Source: PGYT01 sp963675055 (lineage in GTDB: Bacteria; Bacteroidota; Ignavibacteria; Ignavibacteriales; Melioribacteraceae). Taken from it: a stretch of 64,000 bases of DNA. Positions 51,182 through 60,459 of the stretch are shown here, one piece after another. The position numbers were made by a program, and so were the translations under genes. Position 1 is the stretch's first letter; every line of letters starts with the position of its first letter. The notes beneath the pieces were generated by a model that saw only the letters and a program-made list of their open reading frames with translations, had not been told where the DNA came from and did no database searches. The stretch covers positions 2,046,001 through 2,110,000 of the forward strand of contig CAXXJE010000002.1 in assembly GCA_963675055.2 (NCBI GenBank), read 5' to 3'.

Positions 51182-52174
51182 ATGACTAGTATTGTGGAAA
51201 AACTTGAAAATCTTATGCAGCATAATAATCGAATAACAAAATTGTTCAATATAGAATACCCGATAGTACAGGCGGGGATGGTCTGGGTCTCTGGCTGGAA
51301 ACTGGCCTCGGCAGTTTCAAACAACGGCGGACTGGGATTAATTGGTGCCGGATCAATGAAACCGGATCTGTTGAAAGAACATATACAAAAATGCAGACAG
51401 GCAACGCAAAAGTCGTTCGGGGTGAATATACCTTTGTTAAGAGGAGATGTTGAAAAACTAATTGATGTAATACTTGGTGAAGATGTTAAAATAATTTTTT
51501 CTTCAGCAGGTCATCCCGGCAGACATATCGACAAGTTAAAATCATCAGGTGCCGTAGTGGTTCATGTTGTATCGAATGTAAATCAGGCTTTGAAGTCCCT
51601 GAGTGTTGGCTGCGATGCAGTTGTTGCCGAAGGTGTTGAAGCGGGAGGACATAACGGCCCGGATGAAATAACTACATTCTGTCTGATCCCTCAGGTTGCC
51701 GATTGTGTTGACATCCCGGTAATTGCTGCAGGAGGTATTAGCGATGGTCGAGGTATACTTGCAGCGCTGGCACTCGGTGCCGAAGGTGTTCAAATAGGAA
51801 CAAGATTCGCAGCAACTGTTGAATCTTCAGCCGATGAGAATTATAAGCGGAAAATTGTTGAGGCAGATGATAAGGCAACAACTCTTACGCTGAAGAAGAC
51901 CGGTTTAACCAGAATGCTGAAAAACAATTTCAGTAAAGAAGTTGAGGAGATGGAATCTTCCGGAGCTTCGTCCGAATCTGTTCGGGAAAAACTCGGAAGT
52001 AAAAGAGAAATGATTGGGATATTCAATGGAAATTATGAAGAAGGAATAATGGAAGCCGGGCAGTGCGCGGGACTTATAAAAGATATCCCGACTGTAAAGG
52101 AACTAATGGATAGAATACTGACAGAATATGAATATGTAAAGTCTGAGATCAATAAAACCGGGCTTAATAAATAA
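51182..52174 (+). CDS. Nitronate monooxygenase-like flavoprotein
   Basis: This is 330 residues from the ATG at 51182. The choice is uncertain because no ribosome site is clear, and ATG 51215 starts 11 residues later. It is an FMN TIM-barrel of the nitronate monooxygenase/FabK group: FNIEYPIVQAGMVWVSGW at the start, VSNNGGLGLIGAGSM, and CDAVVAEGVEAGGHNG (FMN-binding and catalytic loop with GGH), then IPVIAAGGISDGRGI and GAEGVQIGTRFAAT. It oxidises alkyl nitronates or reduces enoyl groups. No neighbour decides between them. It is divergent from the nucleotidyltransferase operon. Confidence 0.85.
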   Translation: MTSIVEKLENLMQHNNRITKLFNIEYPIVQAGMVWVSGWKLASAVSNNGGLGLIGAGSMKPDLLKEHIQKCRQATQKSFGVNIPLLRGDVEKLIDVILGEDVKIIFSSAGHPGRHIDKLKSSGAVVVHVVSNVNQALKSLSVGCDAVVAEGVEAGGHNGPDEITTFCLIPQVADCVDIPVIAAGGISDGRGILAALALGAEGVQIGTRFAATVESSADENYKRKIVEADDKATTLTLKKTGLTRMLKNNFSKEVEEMESSGASSESVREKLGSKREMIGIFNGNYEEGIMEAGQCAGLIKDIPTVKELMDRILTEYEYVKSEINKTGLNK

Positions 52175-52180
52175 GCCCGG
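52158..52180. terminator. Terminator between convergent genes
   Basis: CCGGGCTTA (52158-52166) and TAAGCCCGG (52172-52180) form a perfect 9 bp stem. It overlaps the stop codon of the plus-strand gene. Read on the minus strand, the stem is followed by TTTTATT, so it should end the cytochrome-barrel transcript. Confidence 0.85.
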
Positions 52181-52191
52181 CTATTAATCAA

Positions 52192-53304
52192 TTAATACCA
52201 GAAGTGGAATTGCATTATGAATGCATCGTTATCCACTGATGGATTTTCAAGGTGAAACCTGTACTGCGGTCGGATTTCCACGAAGCTGTATGGGAAAAAT
52301 TCCAAACCAACAATTAAATGACCTAAATCATCTTTGTCGATATTATTGTCCGGGTCGAACCTGTCATATCTAACAATAGCCTCAAGTCCTACCTGTATTA
52401 AGAAGGCTGCTTTCAGCATCAATGCCGAAGAAGTTATATCTTCTGCAATATAATTGTCGGCAATGTCATATTCAGCCAGTAGAGAAAACCTATCGTATCC
52501 AATACCTATAAAACCGCCGTATAAATTTGAGTTGTTATACGAAGCGGGAAAAGTATTGGTGCGCTGTTTCGAATTGGAATAAGAGCCTCCGAACATTAGA
52601 CCGAATTTACCACTGGTTGGAGTAATTTCCAGCCGGGTAGTAAATGAAGGGTCGGACTGAAAAGTAAATTGCGTTGATGGTCGTCCTACACTCGCTGTAA
52701 GGAAGGCAATATCCTCGTAGTACATACCTACTTCAAGTCCGGTTTCCAGATAGTATGGATCATACTTTAATCCATGAATACCACCATCACGAAGCAGTGC
52801 GAAGTCACCCCCTTTTATATATGCAGTATGGTCGTCAATCCTTATCCCAAAGTTCGGCTGAAATTTACCTCCTTTAATATAGCCGTTCATCGGCAATATC
52901 CGGGCAACTCCGTAAGCTTCCCAAATTCCCTGCACAAAATCATAGCGGGTAACAATATCAATTTTTTCCGAAAGTTTTACATTGCTGTAAATCGCACCGG
53001 TCATATCCTGGAAATCAGTTCTGCTTTTTTCCTGTGAGTAAAGAAACTGTCCGCGCATGTCCAGTCCGAATGAAATGTTATCCGACAATTTTGGCGACAG
53101 TGTGATTTCTTTTTCTCTCGGAGAAATCATACTCATGGGCAATTTACCGTAGTACCAGCCGTCCTCGTTTCGTACTATTCCGCCCGTCGGATTCACATGA
53201 CAGTCAATGCATCTGTCGTTAAACCTGACGGCAAATCTGGGTAATGCTAAAACTGATGAAGAAATAAATAGTATATTAAAAAGTAAAAAGGTTGTGAATT
53301 TCAT
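52192..53304 (-). CDS. Monoheme cytochrome c-outer-membrane barrel fusion (Cyc2-like architecture)
   Basis: The protein has 370 residues with a GGGGAT site before the ATG. A signal peptide (1-20) ends SSVLA, then LPRFAVRFNDRCIDCHVNPT places one c-type heme motif C32-x-x-C35-H36 immediately after it, followed by PTGG. The rest is alternating beta-strand sequence with FEIRPQYRFHLENPS and ending MQFHFWY, as in a porin barrel. This order (heme plug, then barrel) is the one described for Cyc2 iron-oxidising porins. Sequence relation to Cyc2 itself was not established. It may also be a heme-tethered carboxylate or anion porin. Upstream is ATGACTCA (53381-53388). Confidence 0.65.
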   Translation of the reverse strand: MKFTTFLLFNILFISSSVLALPRFAVRFNDRCIDCHVNPTGGIVRNEDGWYYGKLPMSMISPREKEITLSPKLSDNISFGLDMRGQFLYSQEKSRTDFQDMTGAIYSNVKLSEKIDIVTRYDFVQGIWEAYGVARILPMNGYIKGGKFQPNFGIRIDDHTAYIKGGDFALLRDGGIHGLKYDPYYLETGLEVGMYYEDIAFLTASVGRPSTQFTFQSDPSFTTRLEITPTSGKFGLMFGGSYSNSKQRTNTFPASYNNSNLYGGFIGIGYDRFSLLAEYDIADNYIAEDITSSALMLKAAFLIQVGLEAIVRYDRFDPDNNIDKDDLGHLIVGLEFFPYSFVEIRPQYRFHLENPSVDNDAFIMQFHFWY

Positions 53305-53408
53305 TCTATCCCCGTTAAATGAGTTGTCATGTCTAATTTAAATAACGTAATTTTGTGAAACAAGAAATATTTGATTACGAATGACTCAAAATAAACACAG
53401 GAAATAAA

Positions 53409-53867
53409 ATGTATAATATTATAGTCGCGCTCCACATATTAATTGCCGGTATCTGGCTTTCAAACGTTTTACTGAATCTGGCTTTAAAACTTACTGGCAA
53501 TAATGATGATTCTAAACGTAGTGTATTGATTTTATTCTATTTGAAATATTCTAATATTATCGGGATGATTGGCGCGGTAGGAATACTGGTAACAGGTATT
53601 TATATGACAGCTGCAAATCCGGCATATTCATTTTTCCAGTTCAGCGCTAATCACTGGCTTGTTTCAAAACAAATCGTAATGATTGTTATTCTGGCTCTTG
53701 TATTCGCATTACTTATACCGAATGCAAAAGCGATAAAGAAGCAGCTTCAAAACGGGGGAGGAACTGCCGATGATCAGTTGCTTGGTAAGCTGAATAAAAT
53801 AACATGGACGATCAATATACTTGTAATTATCAATATTCTGTTTGCTTTAAGCAGAAGAATGATGTAA
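53409..53867 (+). CDS. Small four-helix membrane protein
   Basis: The protein has 152 residues. Four hydrophobic segments are visible: IIVALHILIAGIWLSNVLLN (a conserved His in the first helix, HILIAGIW), IIGMIGAVGILVTGIYM, ANHWLVSKQIVMIVILALVF and ITWTINILVIINILFAL. The HILIAGIW and LVTGIYM pattern is like cytochrome-b-like or DUF2269/CopD-type small membrane proteins that can bind heme through histidines in helices. It is divergent from the cytochrome-barrel gene and separated by 104 bases, so it could be functionally linked to it, which is inference. I do not assign a function. Confidence 0.6.
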   Translation: MYNIIVALHILIAGIWLSNVLLNLALKLTGNNDDSKRSVLILFYLKYSNIIGMIGAVGILVTGIYMTAANPAYSFFQFSANHWLVSKQIVMIVILALVFALLIPNAKAIKKQLQNGGGTADDQLLGKLNKITWTINILVIINILFALSRRMM

Positions 53868-53873
53868 TTAGTA

Positions 53874-56800
53874 TTATTTCAAAATTACTAATTTCTTTGT
53901 TTCGGAATAATTTCCTGACTTGATTCTGTAGAAATACACACCTGACGGAAGAGTGCCGGCATTGAATTCAATTGAATAAGTTCCCGGCTCTTTTCTTTCG
54001 TTCATAAGAACTGCAACTACACGACCCAGGATGTCATATACTTTTAATGATACGTTTGTAGTGGAGGCTGATTTTGCGTCCACAACCGGGATAGAATAAT
54101 TAATTGTTGTTGTGGGGTTAAACGGATTTGGATAATTCTGAAATAATTTGAATTCAGTAACAGTTTCCGACTCAAATTTTACAATTTCATTCTCAATAAA
54201 CGAATCCGTACCGGTTGCCAGAAGCAGGTGTTTTGCATTCTTGCCGTAAACGGTGATCAAACTTCCGCTTGTAATATCACCGGTTTCATAATCAAATAAT
54301 TTGTATGATAAACCGGCAGGAAGTTTCCCTGATTCAACAAGATTAATTTGGACAGATGAATTTTCATCAGATTCAATATACAATTTGTACGTGTTATTAT
54401 AGGATTTACCGATAACTGCAGTTGAGTATTTATTCCCATCTTCATCTACAAATCCTGCTTCGAATGAATTATCAACAGGCGGAGCTTTTCTATAAATTAA
54501 ATTATCTGTAGATCCTTTACGCAATCCTTTACTCATATTTTTGATCGCAAATAACTCTTCGGTTTTGTTTTGTGACGCTGCATTTATTTTCAAACTCCAG
54601 TCTGAACCGGCTATAACTTTAGGAAATAGTACCGGGTAATACTCACCGTAATTTTTAAGTTTTAATTCAGTAACCTCCGGTGGTATAAAGTATCCTTCTC
54701 CGGGTCTCATAATGCTCGTTAATTTATAAGACTTTGTTCCGGTATCATATCTGTATGCGACAGCGGGAGTATCAATCTCAACATCAAAGGTATATGGGTT
54801 GGCAATAGTCTTCCAGATACCGCTTTCTAATTCTATAGTATTATCGGTCAGCTTTCTTGTTGTAATACTATTTGAATATGTATAAGATAGATCAAATGAT
54901 TCCATAATAGATTGGGCAATAAAGTATCCTTTACCAGGATTAATTGTGCTGTTGTTTAACGTTGTAAAAGCGTCTTCAATAGTTGGATCGAATTCGTAGA
55001 CAATCCATTGCCCGTCTTCCATTTTAACTGTCTGGCCGAGATCGTTAAAGACAGAATCAGCTGAAACGCCGTCAAAAGGAAAACCGAAAAATACCCAGTT
55101 CACACTTGCTTCTTCCGCAGTCCCTGCCGGAGTAGATTTAGGTACCGTTATACTTGCAGATTTATAGTTCTCCAATACTACCTGCACGTCAAGAGGTCCG
55201 AAAATACTGATTGAATCAATTTCAGTATTACCAGATCCTCGGGTATACAATTCTCCTAAAATAATTAAACCGCTTTCATCAGTATTTTGGTATGGAATTA
55301 TAAATTCATCTGCATTTGCGCTGACTGCCTTTTTTTTATTTCCGGGTCCGCCAGTGAAATAATTCATTCTGAAATCCAAATTGTTTTCATCCTCAAACAA
55401 TGAATTGTCGAAACCGGCCCTGATAGAAGTGTTTTCACCAATAATTATTCCACTGCTTATCTCAGGTAATTGCTTCCCTGAAATCCTGAAGGAATTAATA
55501 ATTTCACTAGCAACCGAGCTGCTGTCGAATGAAGCGTGTAGAATAAATTTTAGAGGCGAATCTCCAACGGCGTTGTGAGTTATTACTAAAGTATCAACAT
55601 TATCTGTGTTGAAGTCCGGTGTTATATAGTGTAAATCTAGTAAACTCGAATCACCGGGTTGAAGCCGGAAAGAATTCGCCGATGTGTTCATCAACTCGAA
55701 ATAGTCATTTGAAAAACTCACCTTGTATTCAATTGGAAGATTACCTGTATTGAGTATATTAACGCTCCTGCTGCTATTAACAAGTCCTTCAAACGGAATA
55801 TCTCCAAGCCCCGCAAATGTTTGCAATGATCTCATACCGAATTGTCCGCCTTTCCCGAGCCCGACAATCGGGATTTTCGTAATTGCATCGGGAAAGGAAT
55901 TACTTTCAATAACCAGGAATGCTTTGTTCGAATCGAGTTCGAAAGGACTAAATTTTAATCTGAACGTTACGGAATCACCTGAAGCAACTTTGTCCGGTAT
56001 ATCAATCAGTTCGAAGGACTCCACCTCGGAGCCTTCAAAGTATATTCTTTCAATGTCAAGAGTAGTGTTCCCTTTCCGGTTGTTTAATCTGAAAGATTTC
56101 GTAACAGGATTGGATGAATTTGTAGTATCAATAAACAACGTGTCATCGGTAAAGCCAAGTATCGCCATCCGGGCGTATAGCTCAAAATCTATTTTTAGAG
56201 TATCTTCATCTGAATCAGACTGAGGAACCATCTTGATGGATCCGCCAGTAAATCCTGTGTCAATTTTTGATTTGTCTGCGGTAAGCACCAATTGTTCCGA
56301 TGACAATGGCGCGATAGTTATCTCGGATTTATCTGCCGAGAAAATTGTATCCGGCATAACAATTATATTGCTAAATGCGGATTCATCGTTTGATCCGTTC
56401 ATAATATTAATAGAAGCAATTGTATCGACGGGGGTTTTGGAAAAATTGATCAGAGTATCGATTATCTGTGGCTGCACCAGAAATCTACTTGTAGAAAAAC
56501 GCGCTGCTTCACTCCAGTTACTTGTATCACCGAAAGTATTTATTCCTCTGATATGCCAGAAGTAATTGCTGTTTATTTCCAGTTCCTCTATTACTGCGCT
56601 TGTATCTTCAAATGTCTCAAAGATGGTTTGTTCAACGAACAAGGAGTCTTTCGATATGCTAAATTCATATGCTTCCGCACTGTCAACCGGTTGCCATGTG
56701 AAAACGATGTTCCTCGAAAATTGAGTCGCATTATTTTCAGGGAGAATTGATTCAGGTGAATTTAATTTCGTTTTAAACCCGGCGTAATCTGACCAATAAC

Positions 56801-57959
56801 TTGTGTCCCCGTTATCGGTTCTTCTGTTTACCCTCCAGTAATAATATGTATTGTTTTCTATTCGCGGAACAACAGCACTGTTATTCTCAAGATAACTGTC
56901 TGATATTTTATTTTTGAATAAAGTATCAAGTGCAACCTGTACACGGTATGTATCGAATAATTCGCCGGGACTCCATTGTAAATTAATATTGGTTATATCC
57001 AGATTACGAACACCGTTAACCGGAAATATCAATAACGGCTTTGCCAGTTTAGTTCTAAACGTTGATGGCTCCGTCCATTTACTTGTATCGTTAAATGAGT
57101 TTCGGGACTTAACTCTCCAGAAATAAACAGTATCGCTTAGCATCCCATTGATCTTAATCCTGTCGAAGGCTGTTGATGTATCCACAACCGGCGGCACGGT
57201 TTGAAAGTCCTCATCAAGTCCTAACTGAAAATCATATATACTTGCCAGGTCAACATTAGACCACCTGAATGTAATTGCAGTATCCTGGTTGGTGATGTAG
57301 TTCGTAGGGGTAATAAGCGTAGCTTTTTTTAACTGCGTTCTGAAGCTGAATACATCCGACCATTGTCCGGGTAGTACATCTGAGTTGTAAGGTTTAACCC
57401 GCCAGTAGTAATGCTGCCCTGATCCGAGATTAGTGAGTTCAATAAAATTATAATCTGTAGTAATGTTTCTGAGCGTATCCGAAAAATCTGGTTCACTCGA
57501 AATCTGAAAGTTGAAACTGGCATTTGCCGAGTCACTGCTCCAATTGAAAACAACTACATCCGTCTCAAGGTTATTTGTTCCGTTCGAAGGATTATACAGG
57601 GTAACCGGTTTAGGATCAACCGTAGTTGCAAATTTCCATATATCTGACCAGGGTGAATCGGGTGAGTCCACTTTTACTCTCCACCAGTAAGTAGTGTTTT
57701 GAGTTAATCCCGACACAGTGATCTTTTCGGAATTACTTTTTCCGCTAAAGACGATATCTTCTACTTGGAAGTTATCACTTGATGCGATTTGTACCTGGTA
57801 ACCTTCAGCATCGTCGATTTCAAACCAGGTAAGAACTAACTTTTCCGTTCGTACATACCTTTCATTATTCCTTGGAGCAGATAGGTAAGGAGCCTGCTGC
57901 GCGGAAATCAGTCCGGTAAAAAGTAGTATGATATTCAGTATTTGTGTCTTTATTTTCAT
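53874..57959 (-). CDS. Giant secreted FnIII-repeat adhesin-like protein with T9SS tag
   Basis: The protein has 1361 residues and a signal peptide ending LISAQ. Five FnIII-type domains of about 95 residues (20-490) each carry a TYWWRV/YYWRVK-like strand and a SxWSD loop. Then come two choice-of-anchor-type beta domains (about 495-830: VRSVQ-like strands, ILNTGNLPIEYKVSFS), a region with FPFDGVSADSVFNDLG, and a final 80-residue T9SS tag (FQNYPNPFNPTTTINYSIP, YDILGRVVAVLMNER). No enzymatic motif is visible. It is the last gene of a four-gene minus-strand operon and is expected on the cell surface, possibly binding glycans or proteins. Confidence 0.8.
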   Translation of the reverse strand: MKIKTQILNIILLFTGLISAQQAPYLSAPRNNERYVRTEKLVLTWFEIDDAEGYQVQIASSDNFQVEDIVFSGKSNSEKITVSGLTQNTTYWWRVKVDSPDSPWSDIWKFATTVDPKPVTLYNPSNGTNNLETDVVVFNWSSDSANASFNFQISSEPDFSDTLRNITTDYNFIELTNLGSGQHYYWRVKPYNSDVLPGQWSDVFSFRTQLKKATLITPTNYITNQDTAITFRWSNVDLASIYDFQLGLDEDFQTVPPVVDTSTAFDRIKINGMLSDTVYFWRVKSRNSFNDTSKWTEPSTFRTKLAKPLLIFPVNGVRNLDITNINLQWSPGELFDTYRVQVALDTLFKNKISDSYLENNSAVVPRIENNTYYYWRVNRRTDNGDTSYWSDYAGFKTKLNSPESILPENNATQFSRNIVFTWQPVDSAEAYEFSISKDSLFVEQTIFETFEDTSAVIEELEINSNYFWHIRGINTFGDTSNWSEAARFSTSRFLVQPQIIDTLINFSKTPVDTIASINIMNGSNDESAFSNIIVMPDTIFSADKSEITIAPLSSEQLVLTADKSKIDTGFTGGSIKMVPQSDSDEDTLKIDFELYARMAILGFTDDTLFIDTTNSSNPVTKSFRLNNRKGNTTLDIERIYFEGSEVESFELIDIPDKVASGDSVTFRLKFSPFELDSNKAFLVIESNSFPDAITKIPIVGLGKGGQFGMRSLQTFAGLGDIPFEGLVNSSRSVNILNTGNLPIEYKVSFSNDYFELMNTSANSFRLQPGDSSLLDLHYITPDFNTDNVDTLVITHNAVGDSPLKFILHASFDSSSVASEIINSFRISGKQLPEISSGIIIGENTSIRAGFDNSLFEDENNLDFRMNYFTGGPGNKKKAVSANADEFIIPYQNTDESGLIILGELYTRGSGNTEIDSISIFGPLDVQVVLENYKSASITVPKSTPAGTAEEASVNWVFFGFPFDGVSADSVFNDLGQTVKMEDGQWIVYEFDPTIEDAFTTLNNSTINPGKGYFIAQSIMESFDLSYTYSNSITTRKLTDNTIELESGIWKTIANPYTFDVEIDTPAVAYRYDTGTKSYKLTSIMRPGEGYFIPPEVTELKLKNYGEYYPVLFPKVIAGSDWSLKINAASQNKTEELFAIKNMSKGLRKGSTDNLIYRKAPPVDNSFEAGFVDEDGNKYSTAVIGKSYNNTYKLYIESDENSSVQINLVESGKLPAGLSYKLFDYETGDITSGSLITVYGKNAKHLLLATGTDSFIENEIVKFESETVTEFKLFQNYPNPFNPTTTINYSIPVVDAKSASTTNVSLKVYDILGRVVAVLMNERKEPGTYSIEFNAGTLPSGVYFYRIKSGNYSETKKLVILK

Positions 57960-57978
57960 CTAATTTTCATTTACAATA

Positions 57979-58491
57979 TTATGGTTTTGGTGGGGTTCCG
58001 AATGTCTTCTTTGAAACGGTTTTATCATTATTATCCCAGATGAAGTAAAATGTTGTGGCTAAAGCTGCTGCACCGATAAAGTAAAATAAATCACTTTTAA
58101 AGAAAGATTCATTTCCCTCCGACTTACTATCTGTTTCATTCTCTCCGGTTTTTATTACAAGGACCGGTTCAATTTTTGGCTTAACAAGCGAAGCCAGAAG
58201 TATTCTTGTTTCATATAAGGAATATCGTTTGCCTGCAACACCTGATTCTACAGACCACTTCATGGACTCAAACTGATTAAATCCAAGAGTCCTTGTTGAA
58301 CTGGTGAGCATCGATGGTGCAACGGTACTATTAAATTGGCGTAGTGCGGATGACTGATTCAAGTGAACTGATTCTCCGGTTGATGATATTCGACTTATAC
58401 TTTGCGAATAGTGCGCCTGGTTCAGAACAAAGAGAACTGAAAGTATAATCATTCCGTACAAAGTCTTGCTGTTATTTCTGCTGTATTTCAT
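57979..58491 (-). CDS. Unknown envelope protein of the FnIII operon
   Basis: The protein has 170 residues. The N-terminus has a hydrophobic signal (MIILSVLFVLNQAHYSQS) and a second hydrophobic stretch lies near residues 138-155 (DLFYFIGAAALATTFYFIW) before a short basic tail (TVSKKTFGTPPKP). So it is probably a membrane- or periplasm-anchored small protein rather than a secreted one. I do not recognise a family. It lies 12 bases after the TonB-plug receptor and 19 bases before the FnIII protein, so it belongs to their operon. Confidence 0.6.
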   Translation of the reverse strand: MKYSRNNSKTLYGMIILSVLFVLNQAHYSQSISRISSTGESVHLNQSSALRQFNSTVAPSMLTSSTRTLGFNQFESMKWSVESGVAGKRYSLYETRILLASLVKPKIEPVLVIKTGENETDSKSEGNESFFKSDLFYFIGAAALATTFYFIWDNNDKTVSKKTFGTPPKP

Positions 58492-58503
58492 TGCTGCCCT
58501 ATG

Positions 58504-60459
58504 CTAATTAAATAGTGATTCCAGTTGAACCTGAGCAATAAGATAAAATCTCAGTCCGTTATTTATCCCGGCGGGATGACGTATATCTTTACGGTTCAGG
58601 ATATTCTTAAATAGTAAATTAATCCAAAGTCTTTCTTGCCACAATGATTTTTGTAAAGAAATATCAATCAGCAGCTTATTACCAAGTTTATTAGCATACT
58701 TGCCGTGCGACTGTTCCTTAATATATTTAAATTCGCGCCAACTGGTTTCTGAAATGTAATTTAATTTTGTCCAGATTCCGAATGACCGGACAGGCTCATA
58801 TCCCAGGCGGTATGTGAAAGTATGCGTCGGGAATTTTTTCCATTCATTTTTGAAGTCGGTCGATGCATTCAAAGGCGCTTGATAAATATATGAAACAGAA
58901 TTATCCAATTCAGGGGAAAGCGAAAATTGAATTTTTGCTGATCCTCCCGCGACTTTTATAAATTCTCCTGAACTTACTTCCAGAATCGGGATAAATTTGT
59001 TCCCGGATTCATCAATATTGTAAATATAATTTTCCAGGTAATAATTGTTGAAGTGTCTGTATAAAGCAGTGGCTGAAAACTCGATCCCACGGTTAAACTG
59101 CTTTGAGTAAGTTAAATCCGCGGTGAAGAGTTCACGTTTTCCAAATTTAAATCCTGACTCATTTTCAATGTATGTGCCGGTTAGAAGTGGGACTCCGCTT
59201 CTTGTCCAGGTGAAATAATTCAGGTCTTCAATCACTCCGGTTTTCGAAAGAGAAACATGGAAATCCAAAACATCGTCCGGCGTAATCAGTAAATTGGATG
59301 CAATAAAATATCCTGGGTAAAAAGTATTGTTATTTTTTAACAATTCGAATCCTGCCGAAATATAAACTCGCTCCGACACGCTGTAACCGGTACTAATATT
59401 TAACCTGTTGAAATTAATCTGTTCATCGTTTCCAAGTCCGGACCGGTTGCCATCGTGTTTTGTATAGTCAAATCCGACATAACCGGTAAATTTGTTATCT
59501 GAATAAATTGAACCCAGTTTAATTGCGGTAGAGTTAACTGAGAGGTTGAAATTCAGGTCTTCAGTATTTTCGAGTCTGGAGAATTCATTTACTTCTTTAA
59601 TAATACTATATGTCACATCTATATCGCCTGTTACCGGTATTATTCCGCTAAGTCCAAGGTGCCGTATTATTCTGCCGGAAGGGATTTCGTTTCCGTATAG
59701 CGGATAAAAGAAAAAGTTTTCATCCTGTGCGAATGAGAATATTACTTTATGAGTTCCACCCAGCATTCTGTAGTTTAGTTCTGAACCGGCACCTAATAGA
59801 TACGCCTTCTGTGTGTCGGTAAGTTTCTCAATCCGTTCCCTTATTGCGCCGTCTGTTACAAAGTTCTCTGAATACTTCAAATTGATCAGCAAATTCCAGT
59901 TGTTTCCACTTGTTTTTATATTCACCCCGGTATTATAACCGAGTTTATCCACGTTAGGTGTGCGATAACGAGTATACGCATAAGGGCCGGGATCCCCAAT
60001 GCGATTACCGACGCTTTGCATTGCATCGATAGAAAATCCGCTGCCGGGCGATTTTAATTTAATATCGACTAAGCCGGATTTCGAAAAGTATCCTTTATAA
60101 TTGCCGGGGACATTAACGAAAGTGATTGTATCTATTTGATCGGCGGTAAAGGGTAGAAGATCTATGTTCTGTTCGTCCAGAAAACTTAACTGCATTTTCT
60201 GCCCGTCGACAAGAACTAAATAATTCTGACGCGCGAAAACAGACGTCATATTGCCGACAGTTCTTACATTATAACCATTTATACCTGATGTTAACCAGTG
60301 ATCTGATAATTCGAATATATCATTCAATGAAATAATGCCGCTGTTTCTTATATCTCCTGAGGTGAATATTTCCCTCTGACTCTTTTGGAATTCCTGAGAG
60401 TGTGTGAGGTTGCAGATCAGGAAGATTATCACAGCGATATTTATCCGCGTTTTATTCAA
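58504..60459 (-). CDS. TonB-dependent-receptor-like outer-membrane barrel with plug domain
   Basis: This is 651 residues from a TTG at 60459; the start overlaps the upstream stop (TTGAATAA), which implies translational coupling. A signal peptide ends LTHSQ. Residues about 25-145 are a plug (REIFTSGDIRNSGIISLNDI, YNVRTVGNMTSVFARQNYLV, VDGQKMQLSFL, IDTITFVNVPGNYKGYFSKS). The remainder is a large barrel ending in LIAQVQLESLFN. It has no carboxypeptidase-regulatory domain and no clear TonB box, and it is shorter than the usual SusC type. The substrate is unknown. The neighbours suggest a surface structure or export role rather than uptake. Confidence 0.75.
   Translation of the reverse strand: MNKTRINIAVIIFLICNLTHSQEFQKSQREIFTSGDIRNSGIISLNDIFELSDHWLTSGINGYNVRTVGNMTSVFARQNYLVLVDGQKMQLSFLDEQNIDLLPFTADQIDTITFVNVPGNYKGYFSKSGLVDIKLKSPGSGFSIDAMQSVGNRIGDPGPYAYTRYRTPNVDKLGYNTGVNIKTSGNNWNLLINLKYSENFVTDGAIRERIEKLTDTQKAYLLGAGSELNYRMLGGTHKVIFSFAQDENFFFYPLYGNEIPSGRIIRHLGLSGIIPVTGDIDVTYSIIKEVNEFSRLENTEDLNFNLSVNSTAIKLGSIYSDNKFTGYVGFDYTKHDGNRSGLGNDEQINFNRLNISTGYSVSERVYISAGFELLKNNNTFYPGYFIASNLLITPDDVLDFHVSLSKTGVIEDLNYFTWTRSGVPLLTGTYIENESGFKFGKRELFTADLTYSKQFNRGIEFSATALYRHFNNYYLENYIYNIDESGNKFIPILEVSSGEFIKVAGGSAKIQFSLSPELDNSVSYIYQAPLNASTDFKNEWKKFPTHTFTYRLGYEPVRSFGIWTKLNYISETSWREFKYIKEQSHGKYANKLGNKLLIDISLQKSLWQERLWINLLFKNILNRKDIRHPAGINNGLRFYLIAQVQLESLFN

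Noticed and set aside
51182..51215. Upstream extension of the nitronate monooxygenase frame back to 50975
   Set aside because: It would overlap the start of the divergent nucleotidyltransferase and encodes no family sequence.
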